This document shows positions 1 through 7,650 of a DNA stretch of 42,022 nucleotides, in pieces. The stretch is taken from NCBI GenBank assembly GCA_903922735.1, contig CAIXUZ010000068.1:1-42022 (forward strand). The letters are read 5' to 3'. The position numbers were made by a program, and so were the translations under genes. Origin of the DNA: an uncultured Verrucomicrobia subdivision 3 bacterium (GTDB taxonomy: Bacteria; Verrucomicrobiota; Verrucomicrobiia; Limisphaerales; UBA11358). Below the pieces are notes generated by a model that was given only the letters and a program-made list of their open reading frames with translations, was not told where the DNA came from and did no database searches. Each line of letters begins with the position of its first letter. Positions within the stretch are counted from its first letter, which is position 1.

Positions 1-831
1 CGGCACGCTCCACCACGCATCCTTGCCCATGATGGACGCCATGAAATTTTCCGGCACATAGCCGTGAATGCCCGCGCCCACCGCGATGCCGATCAACACA
101 TACAGCCACACGCGGCCCACAATGTCTTTCACCGCGTCGCGCCCCAGGCGAATCCGGGCCGGCCAGTCCAATGCGGCATCGTCGGCGCTGGCTCCGGTCT
201 TGGTTTCATAAACCCAATCCTCGACGTGCTTCTCCATGTGCAGCCGTCCGATCACCCAGCCGGAAATGATCGCGATCAGCAGCCCCGTCACGAGATACAG
301 TGCCGCCACCTTCCACCCGAACAGGCCGAACAGCAGCACCAGCGCCACCTCGTTCACCATCGGCGCGGAAACGAGAAACGAAAAAGTCACACCCAGTGGA
401 ATGCCGGTCGTGACAAAGCCGATAAACAGCGGCACCGCCGAGCACGAACAGAACGGCGTCACGATGCCCAGCAGCGCCGCCAGCACATTGCCGGTGGATT
501 CGCGTTTGCCGGAGAGCATCCGCCGTGTTCGTTCCGGCGTGAAGAACGACCGCACAATGCCGACGCCGAACACGACCAGCGTGAGCAGCAGCAGCACCTT
601 GGGAGATTCATAGGCGAAAAATTCAACCGCCGACGCCAGGTGCGACCCTTTCGCCAGCCCGCAGAGCGAGTAAGTGAACCACGCTGCGAACGGCGCGAGA
701 CTGTCATAGACCAGCCACCAGACCGCCAACGCCGCCAACCCCCACACCAGATAATTGCGCCCGGCGTCCGTGCGGGGTGCGACCGGTTTCAAGTCGGCGG
801 CGGCAGCCGCCATGTCTTGGGTTCCATTCAT
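1..831 (-). CDS. Permease of the DUF318/ArsP-like family (3' end cut by window edge)
   Basis: The 277 visible codons encode a hydrophobic protein with several membrane spans; the C-terminus lies beyond position 1. The hallmark segment TPFCSCSAVPLFIGF, followed by GVTFSFLVSAPMVNEVAL, is typical of the DUF318 permease family (COG0701), whose characterised members include the organoarsenical exporter ArsP. The start at 831 shares an ATGA overlap with the stop of the upstream ArsR gene, so the two are translationally coupled and probably controlled by that regulator. The pairing suggests efflux of a metal(loid) or an organometalloid. The substrate cannot be read from the sequence. Family assignment is firm; the transport role is inferred from the family. 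Confidence 0.88.
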   Translation of the reverse strand, partial: MNGTQDMAAAAADLKPVAPRTDAGRNYLVWGLAALAVWWLVYDSLAPFAAWFTYSLCGLAKGSHLASAVEFFAYESPKVLLLLTLVVFGVGIVRSFFTPERTRRMLSGKRESTGNVLAALLGIVTPFCSCSAVPLFIGFVTTGIPLGVTFSFLVSAPMVNEVALVLLFGLFGWKVAALYLVTGLLIAIISGWVIGRLHMEKHVEDWVYETKTGASADDAALDWPARIRLGRDAVKDIVGRVWLYVLIGIAVGAGIHGYVPENFMASIMGKDAWWSVP

Positions 832-1169
832 ACGGCACAGCACAGTTTGGGTGTGGATTTGGCCTTGGCCGTTTTGCCGTTTTCGCGCTGCACCGCCTCC
901 ACGCACTGGAAAAAATTCAGCACGCACGGCACCCGCAGGCGGTAAAACACCTGCAACCCGCGCTTGTCATCCGCCAGAATGCCCGCGTTGCGGAGGACGC
1001 TCAAATGCCGCGACACCGTCGGCATTTCCGCGCCGATCAGGTCCGTGAGTTCGCGCACGCTGCGTTCCCCGCGCGCCAGTTCGTCCACGATGAGCAAGCG
1101 GGAGGGATGGGCCAGGGCTTTGATGATGCGGGCCTGATTCTTGTATTTGGCTGGAGTGATGGCGGTCAT
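828..1169 (-). CDS. ArsR-family metalloregulatory repressor
   Basis: A 113-residue winged-helix repressor. It has the family segment IIKALAHPSRLLIVDEL near residues 15-31, the recognition-helix region MPTVSRHLSVLRNAG at about 49-63 and a beta-wing at about 66-78. Cysteines at 82, 89 and the C-terminal pair 110-111 are candidate metal(loid) ligands. A longer reading frame opens at 1232, but I chose the ATG at 1169. It has GGGG about eight bases upstream, and the 8-6-8 inverted repeat just outside it would otherwise fall inside the coding region. The gene overlaps the permease by ATGA. ArsR proteins normally repress their own operon and release DNA on binding metal. The ligand here is unknown. 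Confidence 0.92.
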   Translation of the reverse strand: MTAITPAKYKNQARIIKALAHPSRLLIVDELARGERSVRELTDLIGAEMPTVSRHLSVLRNAGILADDKRGLQVFYRLRVPCVLNFFQCVEAVQRENGKTAKAKSTPKLCCAV

Positions 1170-1182
1170 GTGGCTACCCCTA

Positions 1183-1204
1183 TATTTAGCCGTATTGCTA
1201 AATA
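1183..1204. promoter_or_regulatory. Probable ArsR operator (8-6-8 inverted repeat)
   Basis: TATTTAGC at 1183-1190 and its exact complement GCTAAATA at 1197-1204 are separated by six bases. The site ends 14 bases upstream of the chosen ArsR start. Size, AT-rich arms and position match ArsR-type operators. Autoregulation is inferred. Confidence 0.7.
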
Positions 1205-1936
1205 GTGCAACTTCTTTTTTGCCGTTCATCAATCATCGCGGATTATCCACGTCGCACAACCCCGCCCCCGGTCTCAGATTATCCCCTGCCCCGGCCCAGG
1301 TCGCTCCACCCGAAAATTCTTCTTTCGGGCAGGTGCGGCTCGCACTTTTCGTCCCGTCCGGGCAGTGACGGATTTAGATCCGGCGCAGCGGAAAAACGGC
1401 TAACAAAATGGCTAACAAACCAGGGTGAAACAGGGTGAAACAGGGTGGAATAGGGTGGAAACAAAATGGTTGTAAAACGTTAGAACCATTGTAAAACAAG
1501 GCTGAAATCTCTGATTACCTTGCGCGATTCCGACCCTTGCCTCCATATTGCTCATTACAAACAACTGGCAAACTATTCTGCTGGTTAAAACCGAGCTTCA
1601 TCTTCCTTTGACCGACAAATCATCTCATCTATTATGGTCTACTTCATAGGGGTCCAATCAAGTCGCCGATTTTGGTGATGGTATTTAGCGGGTCCAGCTC
1701 GGCGGTCAGATAAAACCAGACTTCTCCGGTTGGATGGGGGTTTTGTTCGCGACCACAGTTTGCGTCAGCGAAAATCGATATTTTGAGAATCCATCTCGCG
1801 GCGGATCCGGGAGGTCAATTCCGAGCATTTCGCGGTTATACATTCGGGTAATCAATTTTCTATTTCACTTTCCAAATTTCTGCTTCCCCCGTTTATTTCC
1901 TTCCTCCCTCGCATTTTTTAGGATAATACCTCCCCC
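1205..1936. other. Intergenic stretch without a convincing gene
   Basis: About 730 bases between the ArsR gene and the secreted protein at 1937. Reading frames here are short, have no recognisable product and lack ribosome binding sites. The only clear structure is the 10-bp repeat at 1421-1460. The bases just before 1937 are pyrimidine-rich and show no strong Shine-Dalgarno sequence. Confidence 0.6.
1421..1460. repeat. Four-copy 10-bp tandem repeat
   Basis: Four consecutive 10-base units: CAGGGTGAAA, CAGGGTGAAA, CAGGGTGGAA and TAGGGTGGAA. The flanks carry related ACAAAATGG words at about 1403-1411 and 1461-1469. The 10-base spacing places every unit on the same face of the helix. It lies in a non-coding stretch and its function is unknown. 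Confidence 0.75.
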
Positions 1937-2356
1937 ATGAAAGCCGCCCCCTTCATCATCTGTCTGCTGTTTGGCGCCGCACTGCTAACCGGCGGTGTCG
2001 CATCGGCTGGCGACGCCCGGCAATCCGCGGAACTCACCATCAAAGGCACCTGCAACTTTCACGGCACCGTGAGCGCATGGTCTGGCAAACTCACACCCAC
2101 CGGCACCCCGGGGGTTTATGACGCGAAATACACGGCCGCCTGGGGCAACAAAAAAGAGATGACCTACTCCGGACAATTGAAGACCGACCTGAAGACCGAA
2201 GTGAGCGGCCAGGGCGCGGCCACCGGCGGCGGCGGCAACGGCACATTCAAATTCGCCGGCAAATTCGGGAAAGATGGCGTGGCGACCTGCCCCTACAGCG
2301 AAGTCGGCGGGACGCGCAAACGCAGCGGAACGTTGACCGTGGATTCAATCAAGTAG
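1937..2356 (+). CDS. Small secreted protein of unknown function
   Basis: A 139-residue protein with a clear Sec signal peptide (hydrophobic stretch FIICLLFGAALLTGGVASA, probable cleavage after ASA at about residue 24). The mature part is rich in Gly, Thr and Lys and looks all-beta, with alternating strands such as AELTIKGTCNFHGTVSA and GTFKFAGKFGKDG. It has two cysteines, which could form one disulfide. I do not recognise the family. It is the only plus-strand gene in the left part of the window and appears monocistronic, converging on the pseudopilin gene. Coding is supported by the signal peptide and GC-rich third positions; the function is unknown. Confidence 0.7.
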   Translation: MKAAPFIICLLFGAALLTGGVASAGDARQSAELTIKGTCNFHGTVSAWSGKLTPTGTPGVYDAKYTAAWGNKKEMTYSGQLKTDLKTEVSGQGAATGGGGNGTFKFAGKFGKDGVATCPYSEVGGTRKRSGTLTVDSIK

Positions 2357-2508
2357 CAGAGCGAGCGCCGCCAATACTGCCAACGTCGGAGAGGCAAAGC
2401 ATTGCCCGATCCCCGGCCGGCCAGACCTCACCACCCCCTGAAACGGCCGAAACCCTATTGCTGAAGATTCAATGCAGGTTTTGGATATGTCATTTTCATA
2501 TGGGTCTT

Positions 2509-3288
2509 TCATGGTTCGATGTCGACCTGCTCGAATTTTTTGAGGATGGCATCAAAGGAATTGTAGAGGTTGAAATTATTCCCTAGATCAACGGTGAACT
2601 GTCCATCGGCATCGGGCCGTGACAGCACATGGCCGTCCGCAAAAAGAATGTCCGTAAACCGTTGCCGGTGATGCGTGCTGGGGGTGATGCCAAAAGTGGC
2701 CATGCCCGGCGGACAGAGGAATTGCGTGTCCATGACCAGCGCGCGAAGGGGCGCCCCGTTGCGGTTGGTGCCCAGGCTGTCCAGCTTGGGTGGAGTCAAT
2801 GTCGGACTTCCGAACATCTGCGTATTCCCCGCGTGCCGGTAGTAATAACTGCACAATGCCTGGCGAACACCCACATTGGTAAGCTGCGTGTTGTTATCCA
2901 TCGTTTGATCGCTGCCCGGACAAAACAGCACTTTAGGCTGGGCGGCCAGTTGCTGACTCAGGAGCAGGCCCAACCCCACAGGCGCCCCGCTGCCCAGGGA
3001 AATCAGGCTGGTCGGCGCGCCGGTGGAGGGATACAAGTTCATCGGACTGGTGTAGGCGCCGGCCTTGGGGCCAAACGGAATATCCCCATTGTTGTCGCTG
3101 GCATAGATTCGCACCGCCACGCCCACCTGTCGCAGATTTGAAAGGCAGCCGGCGCCTTTGGCTTTCGCCTTGGCGGCGGCCAGCGCCGGCAACAACAGAG
3201 CGGCGAGGATCGCGATGATGGCAATGACCACTAGTAACTCAACGAGCGTGAAGGCCCGGCGTGAGATGGTCAAAAGCGGCTTTTGCAT
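2509..3288 (-). CDS. Type II/IV pseudopilin-like protein (prepilin N-terminal motif, H-X9-DG-like end)
   Basis: A 259-residue protein with a class III prepilin signal: [19 protein letters not shown] at residues 10-28, where the peptidase would cut before the Phe and methylate it, followed by the hydrophobic stalk helix. The globular part contains [23 protein letters not shown] and ends with [18 protein letters not shown], resembling the H-X9-DG C-terminal domain of the many pseudopilins in Planctomycetes and Verrucomicrobia. It follows the secreted-protein gene by 18 bases and is probably cotranscribed with it. Such genes are highly multiplied in these phyla and their specific roles are mostly unknown. 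Surface or secretion-system association is likely. Confidence 0.9.
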   Translation of the reverse strand: MQKPLLTISRRAFTLVELLVVIAIIAILAALLLPALAAAKAKAKGAGCLSNLRQVGVAVRIYASDNNGDIPFGPKAGAYTSPMNLYPSTGAPTSLISLGSGAPVGLGLLLSQQLAAQPKVLFCPGSDQTMDNNTQLTNVGVRQALCSYYYRHAGNTQMFGSPTLTPPKLDSLGTNRNGAPLRALVMDTQFLCPPGMATFGITPSTHHRQRFTDILFADGHVLSRPDADGQFTVDLGNNFNLYNSFDAILKKFEQVDIEP

Positions 3289-3306
3289 CGCCCGGTACAG
3301 CAGCCA

Positions 3307-4254
3307 TTACAAAGCCTGCGCCCGATAATAGCGCTGGCCCATATTTGTTATGCTGTCGCTGAAATTCGTGGAACCGGTGACATTGGTGAACGTGCCCAGG
3401 CTGGTCCAGTTGCTGGAAACGGTCAGGATGTTGGTGGCCGTGAGAATCGTGAATGGCCGGCCGGGCTCGCTTTGCACGGTGAAGGTGAAGTTGCTGGTCG
3501 TCACGGTCGGATTGAGCAGGGTCGGCGCAAGCGTTTTGACCAGCCGTACGTTATCCACATCCCAATAGCCGCCCGCCAATTCAAAGGCGGTGGTGGAAAG
3601 CAACTGTATCCCAATGTTCTGGCCAGCCCAGGGATCGCCGGCTTGGACGGTGGGCACGTGAACTTGAAAATCCACCAGATGCGTATTGGTGGGAAAGGTG
3701 CCGGCGCTATGAGTGACGGTGGTCGTGGCCACCAGCACGAGGTTGCTCAAGGCTTCACGATAATAGAGCCCCAGTTGCAGCGTCGCTCCTGGATTCATGC
3801 CCCCGCCGCCACCGATGACACCCACCGTCAAATCATACGCGCTGCCCACCTCGAAGGTGGCATTGAACGCGTGGCTGGGGGTGGTGTTGGTGCCGGACAG
3901 GGAATTGTAATCCTGAAAAAAACCTACACCGGGGTCCGCAAATAAATAAAGCGCCTGTTCTCCATCAAGGTTGTCAATGAACGCTTGGTTGGTCGAATTG
4001 TAGAAGATTCCCGTGAGATATTCCCAAGGCCAACCGCCGAAATCGGTTGGATTATACCAGCCGGGATTGGAAATATTCTGCCATTGCTCCGCCGTGCCCG
4101 GAATGGTGTAAGGCGATTCCCGGGGAGCCAGCGGCGCTTCAAAAGAGGCATTGGGAACGGCCACGGTGCCGGCGTGGATGACCGAGGCCAAAGGAGCCAG
4201 GAGCAAGCACAACCAGGCACAGCCCCCGATGATTGAATGATTTTTACCAAACAT
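3307..4254 (-). CDS. Secreted beta-rich protein with YYR-type C-terminal region
   Basis: A 315-residue protein with signal peptide (SIIGGCAWLCLLLAPLASVIHA). The mature N-terminus, TVAVPNASFEAPLAP, is the start of a galactose-binding or carbohydrate-binding-like beta-sandwich of the type found in extracellular proteins; the assignment is by resemblance only. The last 60 residues (NFTFTVQSEPGRPFTILTAT to GQRYYRAQAL) resemble the C-terminus of the leucine-rich-repeat protein at 38096-39427. An upstream start at 4314 would put a perfect 24-bp palindrome inside the gene, so I prefer the ATG at 4254, which also begins a normal signal peptide. The pseudopilin gene follows after 18 bases, suggesting a two-gene unit for a surface-located product. 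Confidence 0.75.
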   Translation of the reverse strand: MFGKNHSIIGGCAWLCLLLAPLASVIHAGTVAVPNASFEAPLAPRESPYTIPGTAEQWQNISNPGWYNPTDFGGWPWEYLTGIFYNSTNQAFIDNLDGEQALYLFADPGVGFFQDYNSLSGTNTTPSHAFNATFEVGSAYDLTVGVIGGGGGMNPGATLQLGLYYREALSNLVLVATTTVTHSAGTFPTNTHLVDFQVHVPTVQAGDPWAGQNIGIQLLSTTAFELAGGYWDVDNVRLVKTLAPTLLNPTVTTSNFTFTVQSEPGRPFTILTATNILTVSSNWTSLGTFTNVTGSTNFSDSITNMGQRYYRAQAL

Positions 4255-4264
4255 AGATTTACGG

Positions 4265-4288
4265 TGATTCGCGAAATTTCGCGAATCA
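4265..4288. promoter_or_regulatory. Perfect 24-bp palindrome, candidate operator
   Basis: The sequence reads the same on both strands from 4265 to 4288. Each half is TGATTCGCGAAA and its complement, with the centre at AAATTT. It lies between the stop of the PhnD-PQQ gene (4323) and the start at 4254, ending ten bases before that ATG. There is no T-run after it, so a dimeric regulator's binding site is more likely than a terminator. Confidence 0.6.
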
Positions 4289-4322
4289 TACAGGAGTGCG
4301 GCGACCAAAAACAATCACGCGA

Positions 4323-6389
4323 TTAGCGTAAATTAGTCGCCGGATTCGAAACCGCGATTGCCAAAGCGCTGAAATCCAGAGGCAGGCAGACAACTTCATC
4401 CCGCCCGCGCAGGAACAAGCGATGTTCTGCCAGCGCGGGGTGAGAATAGATTTCAGCGTCGTCAGCAAAGACGCGGAGCCGAGAAACGACTTCCACGCCT
4501 GCCGAAGTTGGTTTCAGCAGCCACAACTCTCCATTAAAAGTCGCCGCCAGGAGCCGGTCACCGGACGCGATCAGACTCGCAAAATCGGCGAACGCCTCGT
4601 CGGCGTTTGCCCACAGGGTTTTTAGCTGACCATTAAGATCCAAGCCGTGCAGACCGCCCGCGCAACCGACCACCTGACCGGCGACAATCACGGGTGAACT
4701 GGCATCCGGAGCCAGCGCCTCGCTGCGGGCCAGCGGTGTCGGGATGATCGTGCCATCATCACGAAAGTCATACAGGCGCGTGCCATTATTCTCGGAAGCC
4801 ACCAGCAGCCTGCCGTTCACCGCAATCGGCGTCGGAACATTGAAATCACCGGAGCGGGGGGGGATGAGGGTCCAGAGCCGCCGCCCGGATTGCGGATCCC
4901 AACCACCGAGCGAGATCGCGTCATAGCCGACAATCTGCCGGCGTCCGCCAAACCGGTCGCAAATAAGGGCGGCGTAGGCGGCGGGCGCGCCCGATGTTTT
5001 CCAAATGATCCCGCCGGTCAAACGATTCAGCGCGACCACCGCAGCGTTCGGCGCGCCCGGGCAGATGATCAACTTGTCGTCCACCACCAGGGGCGAGGCG
5101 CAATAACCCCATTTCGGCATCGGCGCACCAAAATCAGCAACCAAATCCTTTTGCCAAATCACCTGGCCGGAGTCGCGATCCACGCAGAATAATGCGCCCC
5201 AGGCGCCGAGCAAATAAACCCGACCATCGTGAATCAACGGCGTGGCGCGCGGGGACGGACCGTAATCGATATTTCCTTTGGCCGGATATTTCACCTGCCA
5301 TAGTTCCCGTCCATCCTCGAACCGAAGGCAATGAAACACGTCCTGCTCGCCGGCGGCGTCACGGTCGGCGACTATCACCACGCCTTCCGCCGCCGCCACT
5401 CCGGCCAAGGCGGGGGAATTTAGCGGATGGCGCCAGGCAAATTTGGCCGCGGCGGGAAGTTGATGCGGCAACCAATCCGCATGACCATCGCGATTGGCTC
5501 CGCGCCATCCCGGCCATCCGGCTGCGGCCGGGGGCACGCTGACGAAACCATTTCTCGATTCAATGGCCTTGAGCAAGGCTTCATTCGCCTGCACCGCCGA
5601 CAGCGCCCGGCTAAATTTGATTTCAAGTTCTGGCGGCACAGTTGAGCCGGCAAAAACGGTGATGAATGGCACCGGAGCAGTCTGACCCACCACGCGCAAC
5701 GTGCCGCGCTCCACGTTGCCACAACCTTCGAGCAGCGGGAGTGCGTAACTGGAGATCACCGCCGCTGGCGGCGGGGTTTCCGTGCTATCCTGCAATTCCA
5801 CCGCCGCATCGCTGCAGCCAGAACGCGTTTCCAGCTTCGAAGACATGGAGATACCGGCGCTGCGCAAAGCGGCCAGTGCCGCGGCGTGCTTCTCATCAGA
5901 ATCCGCGAGGCCAAAGAGGATGCGCCGACCCTTCAGATCAGCAGTGGTTTTGGCCGGGTCGCCGGTCTTGACGATAAACAAACCGGTGATGGTCGTGGTG
6001 CCGTCCCAGCCGGTGAGCAGCGCCAGCGGATGCACACTTAGCCCGGATTCCTGGGCATCTGCCTTCACGAGGGATTGTTTGCCAATAATAAACAGGATGC
6101 TGTCCCGGCGGATATGCAGCAATGCCTTGGCCAAAGCTTCGGCATATACCACGCGCACTGGTCGGCCCAGCTTGGGTGCAAGATATGCCCCGAGTTGATC
6201 GTAATCGCGTTGCCCATAGCCAGCCACGCAGGGACAAGCCAACTGTTTGGCCAGCGGATCCATGACGACCACGACGACTTCGTTCGTTGGCTTGGAACCG
6301 CCCAGGGACAACCAGATTACCGTAGCCACCAAGGCAACCGCCAGAATGGCGGAAATCCAAACCCGTCCGTGAAGAGCTCGCGGCAACAT
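4323..6389 (-). CDS. PhnD-like substrate-binding domain fused to PQQ-like beta-propeller
   Basis: A 688-residue protein. Residues 11-29 are a single hydrophobic anchor or uncleaved signal. Residues about 37-285 resemble PhnD-type periplasmic binding proteins (LGAYLAPKLGRPVRVVYAE, then LKGRRILFGLADSDEKHAAALAAL, then ALLKAIESRNGFV). From about 290 (GWPGWRGANRDGHADWLP) a PQQ-like propeller runs to the end, with repeats such as VFHCLRFEDGRELWQVKY. The binding domain holds cysteines at 52 and 54 (CPC), 192 and 223. These are not part of the ordinary PhnD fold as I know it and could bind metal. The gene follows the NHL lipoprotein by 18 bases. PhnD-type domains serve phosphonate uptake but also act as ligand sensors in TtrS, AioX and ArrX. 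No ABC partner is adjacent, so sensing or docking is more likely than uptake. Confidence 0.8.
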   Translation of the reverse strand: MLPRALHGRVWISAILAVALVATVIWLSLGGSKPTNEVVVVVMDPLAKQLACPCVAGYGQRDYDQLGAYLAPKLGRPVRVVYAEALAKALLHIRRDSILFIIGKQSLVKADAQESGLSVHPLALLTGWDGTTTITGLFIVKTGDPAKTTADLKGRRILFGLADSDEKHAAALAALRSAGISMSSKLETRSGCSDAAVELQDSTETPPPAAVISSYALPLLEGCGNVERGTLRVVGQTAPVPFITVFAGSTVPPELEIKFSRALSAVQANEALLKAIESRNGFVSVPPAAAGWPGWRGANRDGHADWLPHQLPAAAKFAWRHPLNSPALAGVAAAEGVVIVADRDAAGEQDVFHCLRFEDGRELWQVKYPAKGNIDYGPSPRATPLIHDGRVYLLGAWGALFCVDRDSGQVIWQKDLVADFGAPMPKWGYCASPLVVDDKLIICPGAPNAAVVALNRLTGGIIWKTSGAPAAYAALICDRFGGRRQIVGYDAISLGGWDPQSGRRLWTLIPPRSGDFNVPTPIAVNGRLLVASENNGTRLYDFRDDGTIIPTPLARSEALAPDASSPVIVAGQVVGCAGGLHGLDLNGQLKTLWANADEAFADFASLIASGDRLLAATFNGELWLLKPTSAGVEVVSRLRVFADDAEIYSHPALAEHRLFLRGRDEVVCLPLDFSALAIAVSNPATNLR

Positions 6390-6407
6390 GTCAGCAATAG
6401 CCTAGGC

Positions 6408-7454
6408 TCAGCTCTTGGTGCCGAAGACATGGATCGAATCATCGCCCGTGTCGAGAATATAAAACCGTTTGCTGTCCGGGCTAACCTCCACGGTCACCCG
6501 AACGCAACCGGACTTGAAATTCGGCAATGCCACCACGCCGCCGAACTTGCCCTCCGGAGAAAACCGCTTGATGGCGACCGGCTCGCCTGATTCGGCGGCG
6601 TAAACCATGCCATCTTTGCCGAGGCGAAGATTTTTGGGCTCGCAACAGCCGCCAAAGCCGTCGGCCGCTTTCCGGTCGGTCCGGCCAAAGCTGGTCAGCT
6701 TTTTGCCATCCCGGGTGTAGCTTTCCACCAGATGCCGGGCGTTGTGCGGAATCCACACTTTGCCATTGCTGGCTTGGATATCCATCTGGCCACAGCAACC
6801 ATGCAGCCCCTTGATGATCAGCACTGAATTTTTTAAATCTCGATCCATCCGATAGATGTTATAGGTGTAATCCGAAGGCGATGGGCAGGCCACAAACAAA
6901 TCATCCCCCGTGACCGCGATCCCCGTGATGTTATTTCTGGCCCGCGCGTTTGTCGGTGAACCGGGCGTGGCCGGGGTATTCGCGCTGGCCAGAATATTGC
7001 CTTGGTTGTCAAGCTTGGCCAGGCGGCCCGCACCGCCAACAAAGACCGTGGCATCGCTGGCCACACACACCGCTTCGGGCGTGGACGGAAGCGGCCACGC
7101 TTGGAGGAACTTGCCGTCGGGGCTGAAGACCTTGATCTGGGCCAATGCATTCTTGGCGGCGGTTTCGGAAGTGCCCCAGCACGCGAGGATATTGCCATTG
7201 GTGTCGAGGCAGAAATTGTGCAGTCGCCCGCCTTTGCCTTTGTCGCCAACCTGAATCACGGCGACCTCCTCGGTGGCCGGCTTCCAAGCCGGATCGGCGC
7301 TGCGGGCCTGGGCTTCGGTTTTCAATTGCTGTTCGTAGCTGCCCGGACTGCTCCCGCCGGATTCGGTCCTGGGGTCGCAACCGGACGTGAGGCCAAGCAG
7401 GATGCATGTGGAAGCTGCCATTGATAGACGCAATGCGAGGAGTTTGATTTTCAT
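6408..7454 (-). CDS. NHL-type beta-propeller lipoprotein with paired cysteines
   Basis: A 348-residue protein starting MKIKLLALRL, with lipobox LTSGC (Cys26), so probably lipid-anchored. It consists of NHL/six-bladed propeller repeats (for example IKVFSPDGKFLQAWPLPSTPEAVCVASD). Two vicinal cysteine pairs occur, HGCCGQ at 220-221 and GGCCEP at 270-271, with a further Cys at 317. The second pair is also present in the Tat-exported NHL protein at 15417-16481, which marks the two as paralogues. An upstream frame to 7529 adds no signal peptide, so the start at 7454 is preferred. It lies 196 bases beyond the flavoprotein gene and 18 bases before the PhnD-PQQ gene. Its role is inferred to be exported and tied to the neighbouring iron-sulfur system. 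Confidence 0.82.
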   Translation of the reverse strand: MKIKLLALRLSMAASTCILLGLTSGCDPRTESGGSSPGSYEQQLKTEAQARSADPAWKPATEEVAVIQVGDKGKGGRLHNFCLDTNGNILACWGTSETAAKNALAQIKVFSPDGKFLQAWPLPSTPEAVCVASDATVFVGGAGRLAKLDNQGNILASANTPATPGSPTNARARNNITGIAVTGDDLFVACPSPSDYTYNIYRMDRDLKNSVLIIKGLHGCCGQMDIQASNGKVWIPHNARHLVESYTRDGKKLTSFGRTDRKAADGFGGCCEPKNLRLGKDGMVYAAESGEPVAIKRFSPEGKFGGVVALPNFKSGCVRVTVEVSPDSKRFYILDTGDDSIHVFGTKS

Positions 7455-7525
7455 AATAGTTGCTCTTGGGGCTTGCCCACGATCCGCACCGTTCAACCGC
7501 TCTAACCATTTACTAGCTCTTGCAG

Positions 7526-7549
7526 CCATTCGACGGCCACGCCGAATGG
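7526..7549 (-). promoter_or_regulatory. Hairpin between the flavoprotein and the NHL lipoprotein genes
   Basis: CCATTCG and CGAATGG form a perfect 7-bp stem, extended by an internal CG/CG pair. No T-run follows on the minus strand. It lies in the only sizeable gap (7455-7650) in the minus-strand block and could be an attenuator, an RNA-stability element or part of a new promoter region. Confidence 0.35.
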
Positions 7550-7650
7550 CGGTGGAAGATTTTCAAAATTAGACCTCCCGCCCAATCTACGCACGAACAT
7601 AATTTCACAAATCCCGGCCGGTGGGTGATCAACGAGTCGGTGGCGGGGGT

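Noticed and set aside
1734..1940. 68-codon frame that overlaps the start of the secreted-protein gene
   Set aside because: No signal, domain or ribosome binding site. The composition looks like pyrimidine-rich non-coding DNA.
4265..4288. Intrinsic terminator for the PhnD-PQQ gene
   Set aside because: The palindrome has no T-run on the minus strand and lies nearer to the next start than to the preceding stop.
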